Positions 41,820-52,995 of a stretch of 64,000 nt of DNA are shown one piece after another. Origin of the DNA: Rhynchospora pubera (taxonomy: Eukaryota > Streptophyta > Magnoliopsida > Poales > Cyperaceae); NCBI GenBank assembly GCA_028095005.1, contig CM051460.1:83283676-83347675 (forward strand), written 5' to 3'. The notes below the pieces were generated by a model. The model was not told the origin of the DNA and ran no database searches. It worked only from the letters and a program-made list of their open reading frames with translations. Made by a program: the position numbers and the translations under genes. Position 1 is the first letter of the stretch, and each line of letters starts with the position of its first letter.

Positions 41820-43250
41820 ATCTATCAAATGTATTCATTTCAGTAATATTTTTAATTGGATTTGATTTAATTTCACATAATTGGAAGTCTCCTCAGTCCC
41901 ATATGTCATCTATACTGTAAAATCTTAAAATCAGTTCTACTTGTGCTCATTGTAAGCCAAGTTTTCACTTTTTGAAACTGATATGCGAACCACTGAATCT
42001 CATGGGATGTAATATACACATACAAAATTAATGCTCTGAAATTATTGTCAAGAAAATTACCTTTCATCATTGTTACTGTGTACCACACACCATGGCGCAA
42101 TAGTTAATTAAAAGATGATACATAAAGCATTAAAAATTTAAACTAAAGCTCCTTAGAGCATGAATAAATCGAAATATGGATGCAATCTTTATATAATCTC
42201 ACGGCAAAATAAAATGAAGACTTGGTATGAAATAATGAATAATGAGTTGCAATAAAATATCATTTTTTTTTCTAAGACAGATGAAAAGGCAACAATACCT
42301 TTGCAGATAGCATGTTTCCTATATAGTATACATCCATGAAAGTATGCTTAGACCAACCTAAAAAATATGAGTAACTAAAAGAGCAACAACTGACAGGAAT
42401 AGTAGCATGACAAACAGCTTGTTTTTCCAATAAGAATCTAAATTTGTTACCTCCACTCTTTGAAGGCACGCCATATCTCTCCTGAAGTATAGAACAACAA
42501 AGTTCAGCTGACTGAAACTATCTCAGGACTACGACCGATAGTATTCACAGCAAACCTGGTCTAAAAATTTGTACAACTTTCAAGTCTCTTAGAACCTGAA
42601 GTTATCATAGTCACCATCATTATCCCACAGGAGATAAAACCTGTATCTAAATTAACAAAGCAAATGATTAATTCAAACAGAACGAAACTGAGATAGATTG
42701 TACAATTCAAAGAAGTTAGTATTATTAATAAATCAATTCCTCTGGAGTAACGAAACAAAATTGAGGCAAAAAATGAAGTTAATGGGCTGAAGAACTCACC
42801 AAATTGAGGAGTAGCATTTACAAAAACTATCACCTAAACATAACCCCAAATGCAAAAGTATGGAACCTGCAAGACAAAAAAAAGGGAGAAAAACTTAGGC
42901 TGATAAACCATGAAATTCAGAAATCGCAAAAAAAAAGTAAAATAAAAAAGGAGATTTGAAAATCAGCTGAATTTCTTGTAGACGCTGGTCTAGGCTGACG
43001 TGGCAGATAAAGCGAGGAAGAGGCTCAATCTTGTGTACGTGAAAGCGATCGTCTTGATCAGCGCCGTCTAGTCGGAGGAGAATGAGAGGTGCGCTGAAAG
43101 AGGATGAAGGAGTGACAATGGAGGGTCGGGCGAAGTAGAGATGCACTGGAGGAAAACGGCGACCATGGTTAATCAAAAATTGGATTTGAAAGCGATGGCT
43201 AAAACCCTAGACTCGCCAAGTCACCAAGCGAGAGGGATGGAAGAAGAGGA
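41820..43250 (-). other. Possible decayed minus-strand gene body
   Basis: Several exon-like pieces bounded by AG and GT occur on the minus strand (near 42600-42560, 42490-42450 and 42345-42290, e.g. SKHTFMDVYYIGN and ERYGVPSKSGG). A GC-richer segment at 42960-43250 with a TAGGGTTTTAGCC word looks like a former 5' exon. Frames do not join into a protein and no family is recognised. It may belong with the SH3 fragment at 41230-41441. Confidence 0.25.
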
Positions 43251-43342
43251 ATTAGAGAATCAATTCAATTTCTTTATTTGTTGCTACATAAGAAAGGAAA
43301 GAAATTAGGATGGGGCGCCGCTTAGGAGAGAGCAAACCCTAA

Positions 43343-43598
43343 GGCTGTGCTCCAGATTGCTTGGGCGGAGAGGAGGGGAGATTAGATTAGGTGAATTTGA
43401 GCTGCTCGTGTACGTTTACTTGCTCCACAACTAGAATAAGAGGGGATTAAAGAAGGGGTGAGGGGATAAAATAAGAGAGAAACTTCTATTGAGTTCACCC
43501 CAAATCATTAATCTCCGAATTGGGGTGACAAATCTCCGGGCACCCCTCACCTCTCCACCCCTCCTCTAATCCCTGCTGGAATGTACTGGAGCACAGCC
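43343..43598. mobile_element. Tourist-like MITE, GGCTGTGCTCCAG family
   Basis: A 256-bp element with inverted ends GGCTGTGCTCCAG, flanked by TAA (43340-43342 and 43599-43601). The subterminal sequence GAGGAGGGGAGATTAGATTAGG pairs loosely with CCTCTCCACCCCTCCTCTAATCCC. TAA duplications fit PIF/Harbinger. Confidence 0.85.
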
Positions 43599-43601
43599 TA
43601 A

Positions 43602-44500
43602 CGGGTTTCATTTTTTTGAGCGTCTGTATTTTTGTTAATTTTCGTCTCTAAATTTTTTAATTTTGGGATGAGAGAGAGAAGGGATGGGGAGGGGACGCGA
43701 TAAGGGAAGAAATCGCAGAGGAAAAAATTAAAGCGCAAAACCAAAAAAATTTTATGTCATTTCGGAGAATCGAACTCTTCCCGAGCAATAACCAAACACA
43801 GCGCGTAGCCATCGTCCACTTGACTTATTTGTGTGTAGAGTCGACTCCTTTATAGAAATAGCGATCCAAACCGTATATCATATTGATCAATGGTTTATAA
43901 TGATGCTAACAAAATTGTTTGGACCCCTTTGTGTGAAAAATGCTAACCTTGCTAAAGATGCTTTATAAGTAAGTAGAGATGTCCTATCCCCTATTAGCCG
44001 AAAGAGACGGTTCGTATTCCCGCTAGTTTTATTTTCACGTAAAATAAAAATATAGATATCACATCCTACATTTGTTATTTTCCATTCTAAATCTTTCCTA
44101 ATCGTTAGATAGTTAAAATATATCTTTCCAATTTCACTTTTTATTTCTTTATTCTCTATTTTCTTCCTTCGTACTATTAGCACGATCATAAAAACATCAG
44201 ATTTCGCTTAAATAATTCGAGGACGAGTAATTTTTTTTTTTTTGCTTCGATTGAAATCTTCAAGCAAATTCCAGATTTAAATAATTATTGATGGGTTTGT
44301 TACTCGCATATTTCTATCTTCAAATAAATTACAAAATCAAACTCTCTTCATAGTCTATTTGGATTTGTGGCCCGCATATACCAAATTTGATAAATAAAGA
44401 AAAATCAATGTTGGCTTAAGCTTTAATTTTGCTCACCAAATCAAATTCTCTCGTAGCAAGCCAATCCCAGTCTCAGAAATCTCATCTTACTCATTCATCA
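43602..44500. other. Intergenic, nothing firm
   Basis: No gene recognised. GTTCGATTC on the minus strand near 43768-43776 resembles a pol III B box but no tRNA cloverleaf can be drawn around it. Confidence 0.45.
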
Positions 44501-44509
44501 CGCAAACCA

Positions 44510-46421
44510 GGAAAATTTTTATCAATGACAAAAATACCCCTAACAATTTTAAAAAAGACAAAACACTCTCAGAAATTTTAAAAAGAGCACAGCTATAGCG
44601 GTACTATCATTACCGCTATAATTCAGAGCCTATAGCGGCAATGTCATTGCCGCTGTAGGGTTTTTCTTCTCACGGAGTAGGCGAGTGTTTGTGGCTTTGT
44701 CTCTTTCCCTCTGAGTCTAAGCTCCACAAAGTCAAACAAAGCCACGTGGCGTTATTTGGAAGCTATCACCTAATCCATTCTATTGTATTATAATTTGGAT
44801 CACTGTAATACAACAAGTAACGAATCACTGTTTGTGCTAAACCACTTCACTTTAACTCGGCCACACCATTTATCGACAAGAACTGCCACACAAAATCCTT
44901 TTCCTATAAATTCACGGAATCTCAATTGCTTCGTGCGGCATTGCATTTGCACACAAAATGAAGTTTATCTAGTTCCGTTGCATTTGGGATTTATGTTTGT
45001 TTCAACCATTTATTTATAGCTCCTGTCACCTACAATTGATGATTTTTGCCAAAAACCACACAATTTGAACATCTGCATGATATAAACTTCTAAGTAGCAG
45101 TGTAACACCTAATTTTATTATTTGGTTAAATTTAGACTTTTTATTATTAGTATTTTTTATAAAAAAATAATTAGATAAGAACAATATGAGTAAAAAAAGA
45201 TGTTAAATAATATGATGTAGTATTATAAATTGGATTTAAATTATTAATTTTGTTTAAATAATCAACATTAATAATTTAAATTTGTGTTGATGTGTAATGC
45301 CAGTTCGTGTTGCGTGTCTAATCGTGTCGTGTCAAATCGTGCTATATATATAAATAAGGTTGGCTAAGAAGTCGGATCTCCAACCATATATACATTTTCA
45401 AAATGGTTCTCTCTTCCGTAAATATGAAAAACGAGAAAAATATAAATCTTCATTAAAATCAACCTTCCAATGCTTTTCTCAATAAATTATGCAAACATTG
45501 ATTTTTTTTTTTCAATTAGAATCTTTGATATCCAATAATCAAAACAATATCACAATTGCTAACTAAAAAAAAAAAGCGCATATCCAAATTATCCGCATCC
45601 ATATTGGCATCTCCAATTGTATGTTTTTGTTTTTTTTTTTTTTGTTAAATTAGTCACATATACTAAATATTTATTATTAGTAGTATTAACATTATATTAT
45701 TACTATTATAAATATCTTTGTATTAAAAAATTGTTATTTTAAAATACTTATTAGTTGTTGTACATATTTGTAATAAACTAATAATATTCGTTAACTTTTT
45801 TTAAACAAAAAATTATATACGTAAAATTATCCGTTATGCAGCTTATATTTTGAAGATTTGGTTTTAATTTAACGCAACTTAAAAGCAGGCCTAAGAATTA
45901 TAGCAAAGTATTATTAGAAGTTTAATTTTGAGGTCTCTTTACAATAATAATAAATAAACAATAAAAAATGCCTGCCTTTTATTTTTCATGCTGCAAAATT
46001 CAGACCGAAGACAAAAAAAAAGAGAGATAATTTTGCCTCTTTAAAAAAATAATCCACATCCATATTGCATACCCAATATTCACTCTTTTATTTTCATTTC
46101 GGCATCGCTTTTTCCATTATGCGCAAAAAAACAAAATGAAACAGAGGTGTGTCAGCCCAGAAAAAAAAACCACTATACGGCAATAGCAATGCCGCTATAG
46201 CCCCCTATAGCGGCAATAGCATTACCGCTATAGGACTGAGCTATAACGGTAATGCTATTACCGCTATAGCCCCCTATAGCGGCAATAGCATTACCGCTAT
46301 AGGACTGAGCTATAACGGTAATGCTATTACCGCTATAGCTGTGCTCTTTTTAAAATTTCAGAGGATGTTTTGTCTTTTTTAAAATTGTTAGGAGCATTTT
46401 TGTCATTGATAAAAATTTTCC
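44510..46421. mobile_element. Non-autonomous Mutator-like element with palindromic ends
   Basis: A 1912-bp element with inverted repeats of at least 120 bp starting GGAAAATTTTTATCAATGAC. It is flanked by a 9-bp duplication with one mismatch: CGCAAACCA (44501-44509) and CGCAAACAA (46422-46430). Inside each repeat are palindromes CTATAGCGG...CCGCTATAG. There are two at the left (44593-44664) and several tandem at the right (46155-46340). The AT-rich centre has no transposase and no recognisable captured gene; a GC-richer strip near 44670-44760 has a promoter-like look. The 9-bp duplication and long terminal repeats fit a MULE. Confidence 0.82.
46155..46340. repeat. Tandem GCGGTAATGCTATTACCGC palindromes
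   Basis: An array of ~29-bp palindromes around GCGGCAATAGCATTACCGC or GCGGTAATGCTATTACCGC, spaced by CCCC or GGACTGAG. It contains a ~72-bp higher-order tandem duplication. It forms the inner part of the right terminal repeat of the MULE. The left repeat has only two, so the array has expanded on one side. Confidence 0.85.
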
Positions 46422-46579
46422 CGCAAACAAAGTCTCACCACTGGAACCTTTCTTGACGAATTATATGTGTACTTTAATTTTGACATCGCAAGGAGAAATT
46501 AGCAGGAAGTTTTACATCGCGTGGAGAAAAAAATAGTAGGAAGATCTAAAGATCTCTTTGACAAGAAAGAGGAGTTTAA

Positions 46580-46790
46580 GAAGGACAATTTTGTCATTAC
46601 ATATAAAAATCAGTTTTTAATATTTAGAAATTAACTAAAATGGCTGAGTAGGGTATGTATCTAGTTTCATCAAGATTTGAGGGGTATGGGATCAATTTTG
46701 ATGATTTGAGGGGTAAATATCTAAATAAGGAAGATTTGAGAGGTATGGGCCTAAATATTTCCGACATGTTTTGTGGGTACATTACGAATA
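46580..46790 (+). repeat. Dispersed repeat, partner of 38388-38590
   Basis: Plus strand carries TTTGAGGGGTATGGGATCAA, GATGATTTGAGGGGTAAAT and TGAGAGGTATGGGCC. It is inverted relative to the copy 8.2 kb upstream. An apparent short ORF here is a by-product of the repeat. Confidence 0.8.
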
Positions 46791-47117
46791 ATTTTTGTCT
46801 GGTTAGATCAGGAAACTTGTCGAATTTTTATTATTACTAGCTTAAGTATCTCAAATAAAGAAACAATATAATATTAGATAATAAAAATATATTGTTTAAT
46901 CTAACATCGATACAAATAGATATGTTATTTAATTTATTTCTTTATTAAACGGAAAATCAAAATATATTGTTATTTCATATGGCGATTAATATCTGACTAC
47001 ATATCAAATCGATCGAACGGTACAAACACATGTTTACAAGCTAGACCAAAATATCAAACCATACATTCCTTTCATTCCTTGCGTTTATAAGTACTGGATC
47101 TCTACCATTGTACCAAA

Positions 47118-47305
47118 GGCTCCGTTTGGATGGCTTCTTTCCGGAATAAGGAATAAGGAATAATCACTTTTTATCAATAAATTTATTTCTAACCATCCAA
47201 ACTCTTCACAAAAGTTACACACTTCCCAATAAATTTACTCCTTCCCAATAAATTTTTTCCTTTTTTTCTTCTTCCTACCTTATTCTCAACCATCCAAATG
47301 GAGCC
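47118..47305. mobile_element. GTTTGGAT-family MITE, copy 5
   Basis: A 188-bp element with ends GGCTCCGTTTGGATGG and, inverted, CCATCCAAATGGAGCC, flanked by AAA (47115-47117 and 47306-47308). The interior has CCATCCAAACTCTTCACAAAAGTTACACAC, the reverse orientation of the copy 1-3 core. Confidence 0.75.
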
Positions 47306-47528
47306 AAACTGAAGATTTTTTGGAAGACAAATTTAGTTCCTGGTTAACATCCATTCCTTTCATTCCAATTTCGTGTTGTACTTGTACCTATTGCAAAAAT
47401 GGATTTATCCTAGTTTACAAAAGAGGGTTTCCTTCAAAAGTGGGGATTAATTGGCATCATGAGTTTTTCCTCCGCAGACATGGTTAGAATTGTGACGATC
47501 TGATCCATATCTAACAGTCGATTTTACA

Positions 47529-47710
47529 CAGTATTTTCTATGCGATACAGGCACCTCTGCCGGCTTGGTGACCGAAATTCAGTATTTTTCCATATTTTCT
47601 GAAAATTTCTGATATTTTCTCTCACAGAATGGATACTGCCGTTTCGGTAACTGTTCCGGTACCCGGTATACCGTAATTTTTTGGTAACCTATAGGTATTG
47701 AAAACACTGA
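47529..47710. mobile_element. hAT-type MITE, copy 1
   Basis: A 182-bp element with ends CAGTATTTTC and, inverted, GAAAACACTG. It is flanked by a perfect 8-bp duplication ATTTTACA (47521-47528 and 47711-47718). An 8-bp duplication and CAGTG-type termini are diagnostic of hAT. A relative lies at 54582. No ORF. Confidence 0.88.
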
Positions 47711-47718
47711 TTTTACAT

Positions 47719-50700
47719 TAACGAAGGTGCTCTAGGAATTGATCTGTCTTTTGTTTCATATTCTAGAACACATTTTGTTAGGGAAAAAAAAAATTAAGGT
47801 ATGGCCTAAAACATTATAAGGTTCATGAATTTGCTTGGAGCGCTCATAAAACTTATTAATTCATGACATGTATAAAAAAAATTGTGCCATGAAATCTAAA
47901 ATAAAAATTTTGAAAATAGATCTTAATATTGACATATCGAGCATTATTCGTCATGAGTACGGTTTACACAACAGCACTTTAGCGCGCTATTTCGATTTTA
48001 ATTAATGTGCATAATGTACAAAAGTGCCAACTCTATATATATCGACATGATATAAACTAAATGTGATTTTTGCGCTATTTAAAGATTTGTTCATATCTGC
48101 ATATCACTTGATGTTGTTTGTTAATCGTAATTACTAACATTATACAAAGTTTAGTTTGTACCAATTTCACATTTATGGCGCATCAACATTCGTACTTGCT
48201 AGCGATGTATTAACGTTAGATGCTAGAGATTGTTAGCAAGCCACCAAAAAATTAGTATGCATTAATAATCCTAATTTAATTATGCCATTCAATTCGGTAA
48301 AACAAAAAAAAATAGTATTTTGTACCATTGAGAAATTGAGTTGGTGCGCACTCTCAATCCATGGCCCCCAAAATCAACTACTTAGATCATAATTTTTTAA
48401 CTTGTTGATGTGGCACCATAGGTGGCTAATACGTGGCTTCCGGTTCTCTCCTTTGGAATTGGAAAGAGATACTTGGCCCATTAAGCTTAAAAAGAAAAGA
48501 AAAAGTTTATTACAAGGAACGGATAATATAAACCCAGATTGCTTAGTATCACAAAAAGCGTGACAAATGGTGAGACATTGAGATGTATTTAAGTGGTTAA
48601 TAAGGTACATTCTTGTTTTATTTAATTCAAAAGAGATAAATTAAGCATGAAGATTACACGATCCCATTTCAAGAACAAAATTTTGGGCTTAATACCAAAA
48701 TGGGAAGCTGCATCTGTGACACTAGTTTTACAATGATGTTCTTAGTGACGTATGAATTGCCTTTCATTGGTTAAGACGTTAAGTTGTTATCAAGAGACGT
48801 AATTAAAATTGAATTCTGATCCAAGGCAACTTATAGTTATCATCAATTGTTATCATTGGAGGTTCTTTTCTTAAATTCATTTATTTTCAAAAAGGGACCT
48901 TTTTATATGCATTGAATGTATGCGCGCATGCTTGTATTATTTAGTGTTTGCAAACGTAATTGATGGACATACAAAAAATACCCACAATCTGCATTAGAAG
49001 CTAAGTTAGTTTGCATTTCATTTTTTCCTTTTTATTTCTTTCATGGAAGCCATATTTTTTGTTATAATTTTTTTTTAATGAAATTACAGCACAAAATATT
49101 TGAGACATGTTTGATTGGATGAAACATTTTTTTTTTATAGATCTGAACTTCACTGATAGTTGATAATATTTTTTGTCATTTTGTGGTTTCGTATATTTAG
49201 ATGCTTCTAAGTGTTAATATCCTATATTAATTTGATCTAGACATGCAGCGCAACTACCTCCCGTTTGAGGGAGAACTGTACAGATTTGACATGATCCTAA
49301 ATGTCCCGAACGATTTATACGTGGTAATTAAAATAAGCATAAGTCAACATGAGGTAATGATGAAGGAATTACATACATCATATATGCATGATCATATACG
49401 GAACCAATTTTTAAGTTTTAAATCTTCTTAGATATTTGTGTAAATAAATTAATAATGTATTCAGCGCCCTCTTCATGTGTTATGTTTGAGCATATCTTGG
49501 TGTAATTATCAAAACAGGAAAAAGTGAAAAAATAAAACAGGAAAAACAGATAGAAATAAATCAGAAAGAGCAGAAGCATTACGGTAAGAAAAGTATATAA
49601 ATATCTCTAAACATAAAAAAAAAATTGCAAATTAAGTCTCTCGACATAAATCAGTCGACGAAAATTGTTATTTACTGCATTGCATAATTATGTTCTAATG
49701 TTTTGGTTCATAATAAATACTAAGAAGCCATCAATTAGTTAACATTGTAACTAACTCTGTTTTATTTTTCATTTAATACAAAATTAATTAGTTGAATAAC
49801 GTCATTTTATTACGAAATAGTTTGATATTTGGGACTCCGATTTTAACAATGTTGGCATGAATACTTTTTAGAAAAATATAAATAAATAGCCAAATTATTT
49901 ACAAGAAAAAAATGGAAAGAAAGACAATCTAGGTTTACTTCATTTTTAGTATGTTCTAGAAAAAAAAATTAAATGCTAGCTGGAAGATTTATATGTACAC
50001 GGCTCGTATCAATGCTATGTACACTTCATACACACAAAACCTTAATTCTTGTGACCGATTGGGACAATGATACTTAAATTTCGGCAATTTCAATCTGGAT
50101 AACAAGATAATGCTTTTTGATATTCGATAGCAGCCTTCTAGATTGTGACTTCTCTATTTTATTTTATTTTTCTTTTTTCTTTTGAGTATTTTCACATTTC
50201 ATTAACGTAACTAACGGGGTCAAATTTTAGGCCACTAATTTTTAGTCCCACTTTACCAAAAACGACAGTATACATATCCAGTTTAAAGTTCTACAAAATG
50301 CGAAATAAATATATGAGATATTTATAAAATATAATAATGTTGGCTGAGATTAAACGCAAGACAGGTGTAGTTCTGACTAAAAAGATATGTAGAAACTATT
50401 TATTGAAGTGATCATTAAACGCAAATTATTGCAGTGACCATCATATTTTTAGCAATCAATACTTTATTAATTTTTTGGATATTGTCAACTCTGATATCCG
50501 CATAACCGCCATGGCTGACGTGTCTTAAATAAAATGAATATTTAATTTTAGTTCCCATTACTACTAATTCGTTTAACACCTGAAATAATAGGAAATTAAA
50601 CTAGTCATGATTTTCGTAGCATATTATGGTCATCAGAAATATCATAAGTTTTCAGTTCTGACGCAAAAATAATATGAAAAGAGGACGTAACGTCTAACAT

Positions 50701-51283
50701 ATATTATTTTAAAGGCACAAAAATGACAACAATTTATAGAAAAAATAACGAAATCCATGTAAATATAAATATGAAAACAGGATGCAACACGTCCAAACTT
50801 TAACACTTCTGTCAAATTAATTCAGATAATGTTTGAAATTTTTTTTTTAAAAAAAATCAACGGTTTCGTACATGTTTTCGTGGCGGAGCCACTTTGAGGG
50901 TGTGGATCAGTCAATTGACCGGCTGACATTCATAATTCTTTTTCCCTTTTTTAAGGTAGATAATTGTAAAATGAATATTATAATTATTTTAATGTCGTTA
51001 ACTAAATATCTTCTACCTGCTTTTAATTAACTTTCTAGAAAAGCAAATAAACATTGTACACATTGCCACAGACGCAAATATATCTCAAACAAATATTTAT
51101 TCATGCACCTTTTGAGTTGTTGAAAATAAGTTCAAAAAGACTTAAAATGTTAGTTTAAAGCAGTTGAATGAATTTTGACTTCATCAAAATTGCATGACAC
51201 CTGTCAACTAAACACAATATGCATCGACATACTATTTCGTGAAACATTCACGAGGGAGGGGTGATTATGGTAAGTTCATTTTG
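47719..51283. other. Intergenic, nothing firm
   Basis: AT-rich sequence. A 62-codon frame at 49243-49431 (+) starts with ATG and has a donor-like GTG|GTAATT at 49321-49324, but I recognise no family and no partner exon. No RNA gene seen. Confidence 0.45.
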
Positions 51284-51454
51284 AGGCCGTTTGGATCGTT
51301 TAGGAATTTGGAGAATTTAGAGAATATTTTAGGCATAAATTTATTGGGAAGTGTGTAACTTTATTAAGAGTTTGGATTGTTTATAATAAATTTACGTCTA
51401 GAAATAGAAAATTCTCCAAATTCCCCAAATTCCTACTTCAATCCAAACGGCACC
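51284..51454. mobile_element. GTTTGGAT-family MITE, copy 6
   Basis: About 171 bp with ends GGCCGTTTGGATCG and, inverted, CAATCCAAACGGCACC. The interior contains GGGAAGTGTGTAACTTTATTAAGAG and TTGGATTGTTTATAAT, matching copies 1-3. No clear target duplication. Confidence 0.7.
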
Positions 51455-51839
51455 AAAGTGTGATTCAGTTCAGTTTAAAAAAGTTTAGTTTATTTATGTT
51501 TTTTTAGAAAAATTGTTGTGACATCCATTGACAATTGTAACTTAGTTAAATTTTTAAACATAGAAAAAATTGATAAAGTCTATTTGAGGGTGAATCTATG
51601 AAGCATGGTTATGAAGTTTGTTATAAAATTAATGAAGATATAATTGATTTATGTTCTTTTTCTAAAATAACACAATTGATCCAATGAAATCATAAAACTC
51701 TTAATCATTATTTAATGCAACCTAGCCAATAAAACGAGGAATGCAAATAGAGACAAAAAAATATTGCAAAAATAGTGAACTGCCAATTGCCAGCTAAAAA
51801 GCTAAGCTAAACAGAGGAGACTTTGAATTCAAGTCAAAA

Positions 51840-52029
51840 ATTCAGATCCGCTGCCGCGCGACACAGCGTGTCGCGCGGTACGCTGGCCGTCTGATTAAGA
51901 TCCAATGGACAAGGGAGCCCCGTGCATGTAACCTAGATTGATAGGCCCGTAAAAAATGAACCGTCCGATCAAGATCAGACGGCTCGTAGTGCGCTACACG
52001 CTGTGTCGCGCAACAGCAGAGTTGTTGTG
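51840..52029. mobile_element. GC-rich MULE-type MITE, copy 2
   Basis: A 190-bp element flanked by the perfect 10-bp duplication CAAGTCAAAA (51830-51839 and 52030-52039). Same family as 16856-17047 and 52132-52322: GCTGCCGCGCGACACAGCG outer arm, GCCGTCTGATTAAGATC inner arm, CCGTGCATGTAACCTAGATTG centre. Confidence 0.9.
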
Positions 52030-52131
52030 CAAGTCAAAACTCTTAATCATTTTTAGCACAATAAAAAGGTACAAGGACTAATTTTTTTTTTTTAAATGCG
52101 CGCTGAAAACTTGCCATGACATGAGTCATGA

Positions 52132-52322
52132 AATTGAGATTCGCTGCCGCGCGACACAGCGTGTCGCGCGGTATGCTGGCCGTTTGATTAAGATCCAATG
52201 GACAAGGGAGCTCCGTGCATGTAACCTAGATTGGTAGGCCCGTAAAAAGTGAACCGTCCGATCAAAATCAGACGGCTCGTAGTGCGCGACACGCGGTGTA
52301 GCGCAACAGCGAATCCGGATTG
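52132..52322. mobile_element. GC-rich MULE-type MITE, copy 3
   Basis: A 191-bp element flanked by the perfect 11-bp duplication ATGAGTCATGA (52121-52131 and 52323-52333). It is only about 90 bp from copy 2 and in the same orientation. Left and right arms pair over about 50 bp. Confidence 0.9.
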
Positions 52323-52333
52323 ATGAGTCATGA

Positions 52334-52995
52334 CATCAAGTAGGCAAATAGCATGTGCTCACACTTCTCATATGAACACAGAAAATGAACACCTATGCTT
52401 TTAGGCCTAATTATAACTGCATTTTCACACCGACATCCTCCTATTTTGCACCACATCTTTTGACTAAGCGTGCACATGAAAAATCAATCCTTTTGGTAAA
52501 TTACCCGTGTAAACCCTGAGGTTTGACTTTATTTTTTTTCTAGCCCCTGTCGTTTTGAACTTGTAGACATACTTTATACGTTACCATACTTTCACACTGA
52601 TAACTACTTTGATTCTTTGTATGGAAGTAAATGCCAAAATGAGAAGGAAACAAAAAAAATGTCAAACTATGAAAACAATGGCATTTTCATTTGTTCACCA
52701 ATCATTATCCAATAGAAAAAGAGCAATTATAATACCACTATTAATCTGTCAGCAGAACTAACACCATTATATACAGCTTTACCAAATGAAGTAAGAAAAA
52801 AAAAAAAAAGCAAATCAGCAATCTTACTAAACTATACTAACACAATCTATGTAAAAATGTAAATCACTCAATATCTCTCATTCTGTACCTCTAAAAAAGA
52901 ACCAAAAACACTATTTGACTCAATATAACAACACTACTAACTAAGTACTAAAAGAGGAGAATTTCCAAGTTCCAAAAGTAGAAATTCTGACCTAA
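52334..52995. other. 3' flank of the DUF1645 gene
   Basis: No gene. The minus-strand transcript of the DUF1645 gene probably ends within the first few hundred bases below 52995, but no single polyadenylation signal is decisive. Confidence 0.5.

Noticed and set aside
42895..43176. 93-codon minus-strand frame
   Set aside because: Begins with TTG, not ATG; the ATG nearby is in another frame with an early stop. It is at most a decayed first exon.
43757..43825. Possible tRNA on the minus strand (GTTCGATTC B-box-like word)
   Set aside because: No acceptor stem or cloverleaf pairs around it, and no SINE body follows.
49243..49431. 62-codon plus-strand ORF with a donor-like site
   Set aside because: No recognisable family, no partner exon and no promoter; not supported as a gene.
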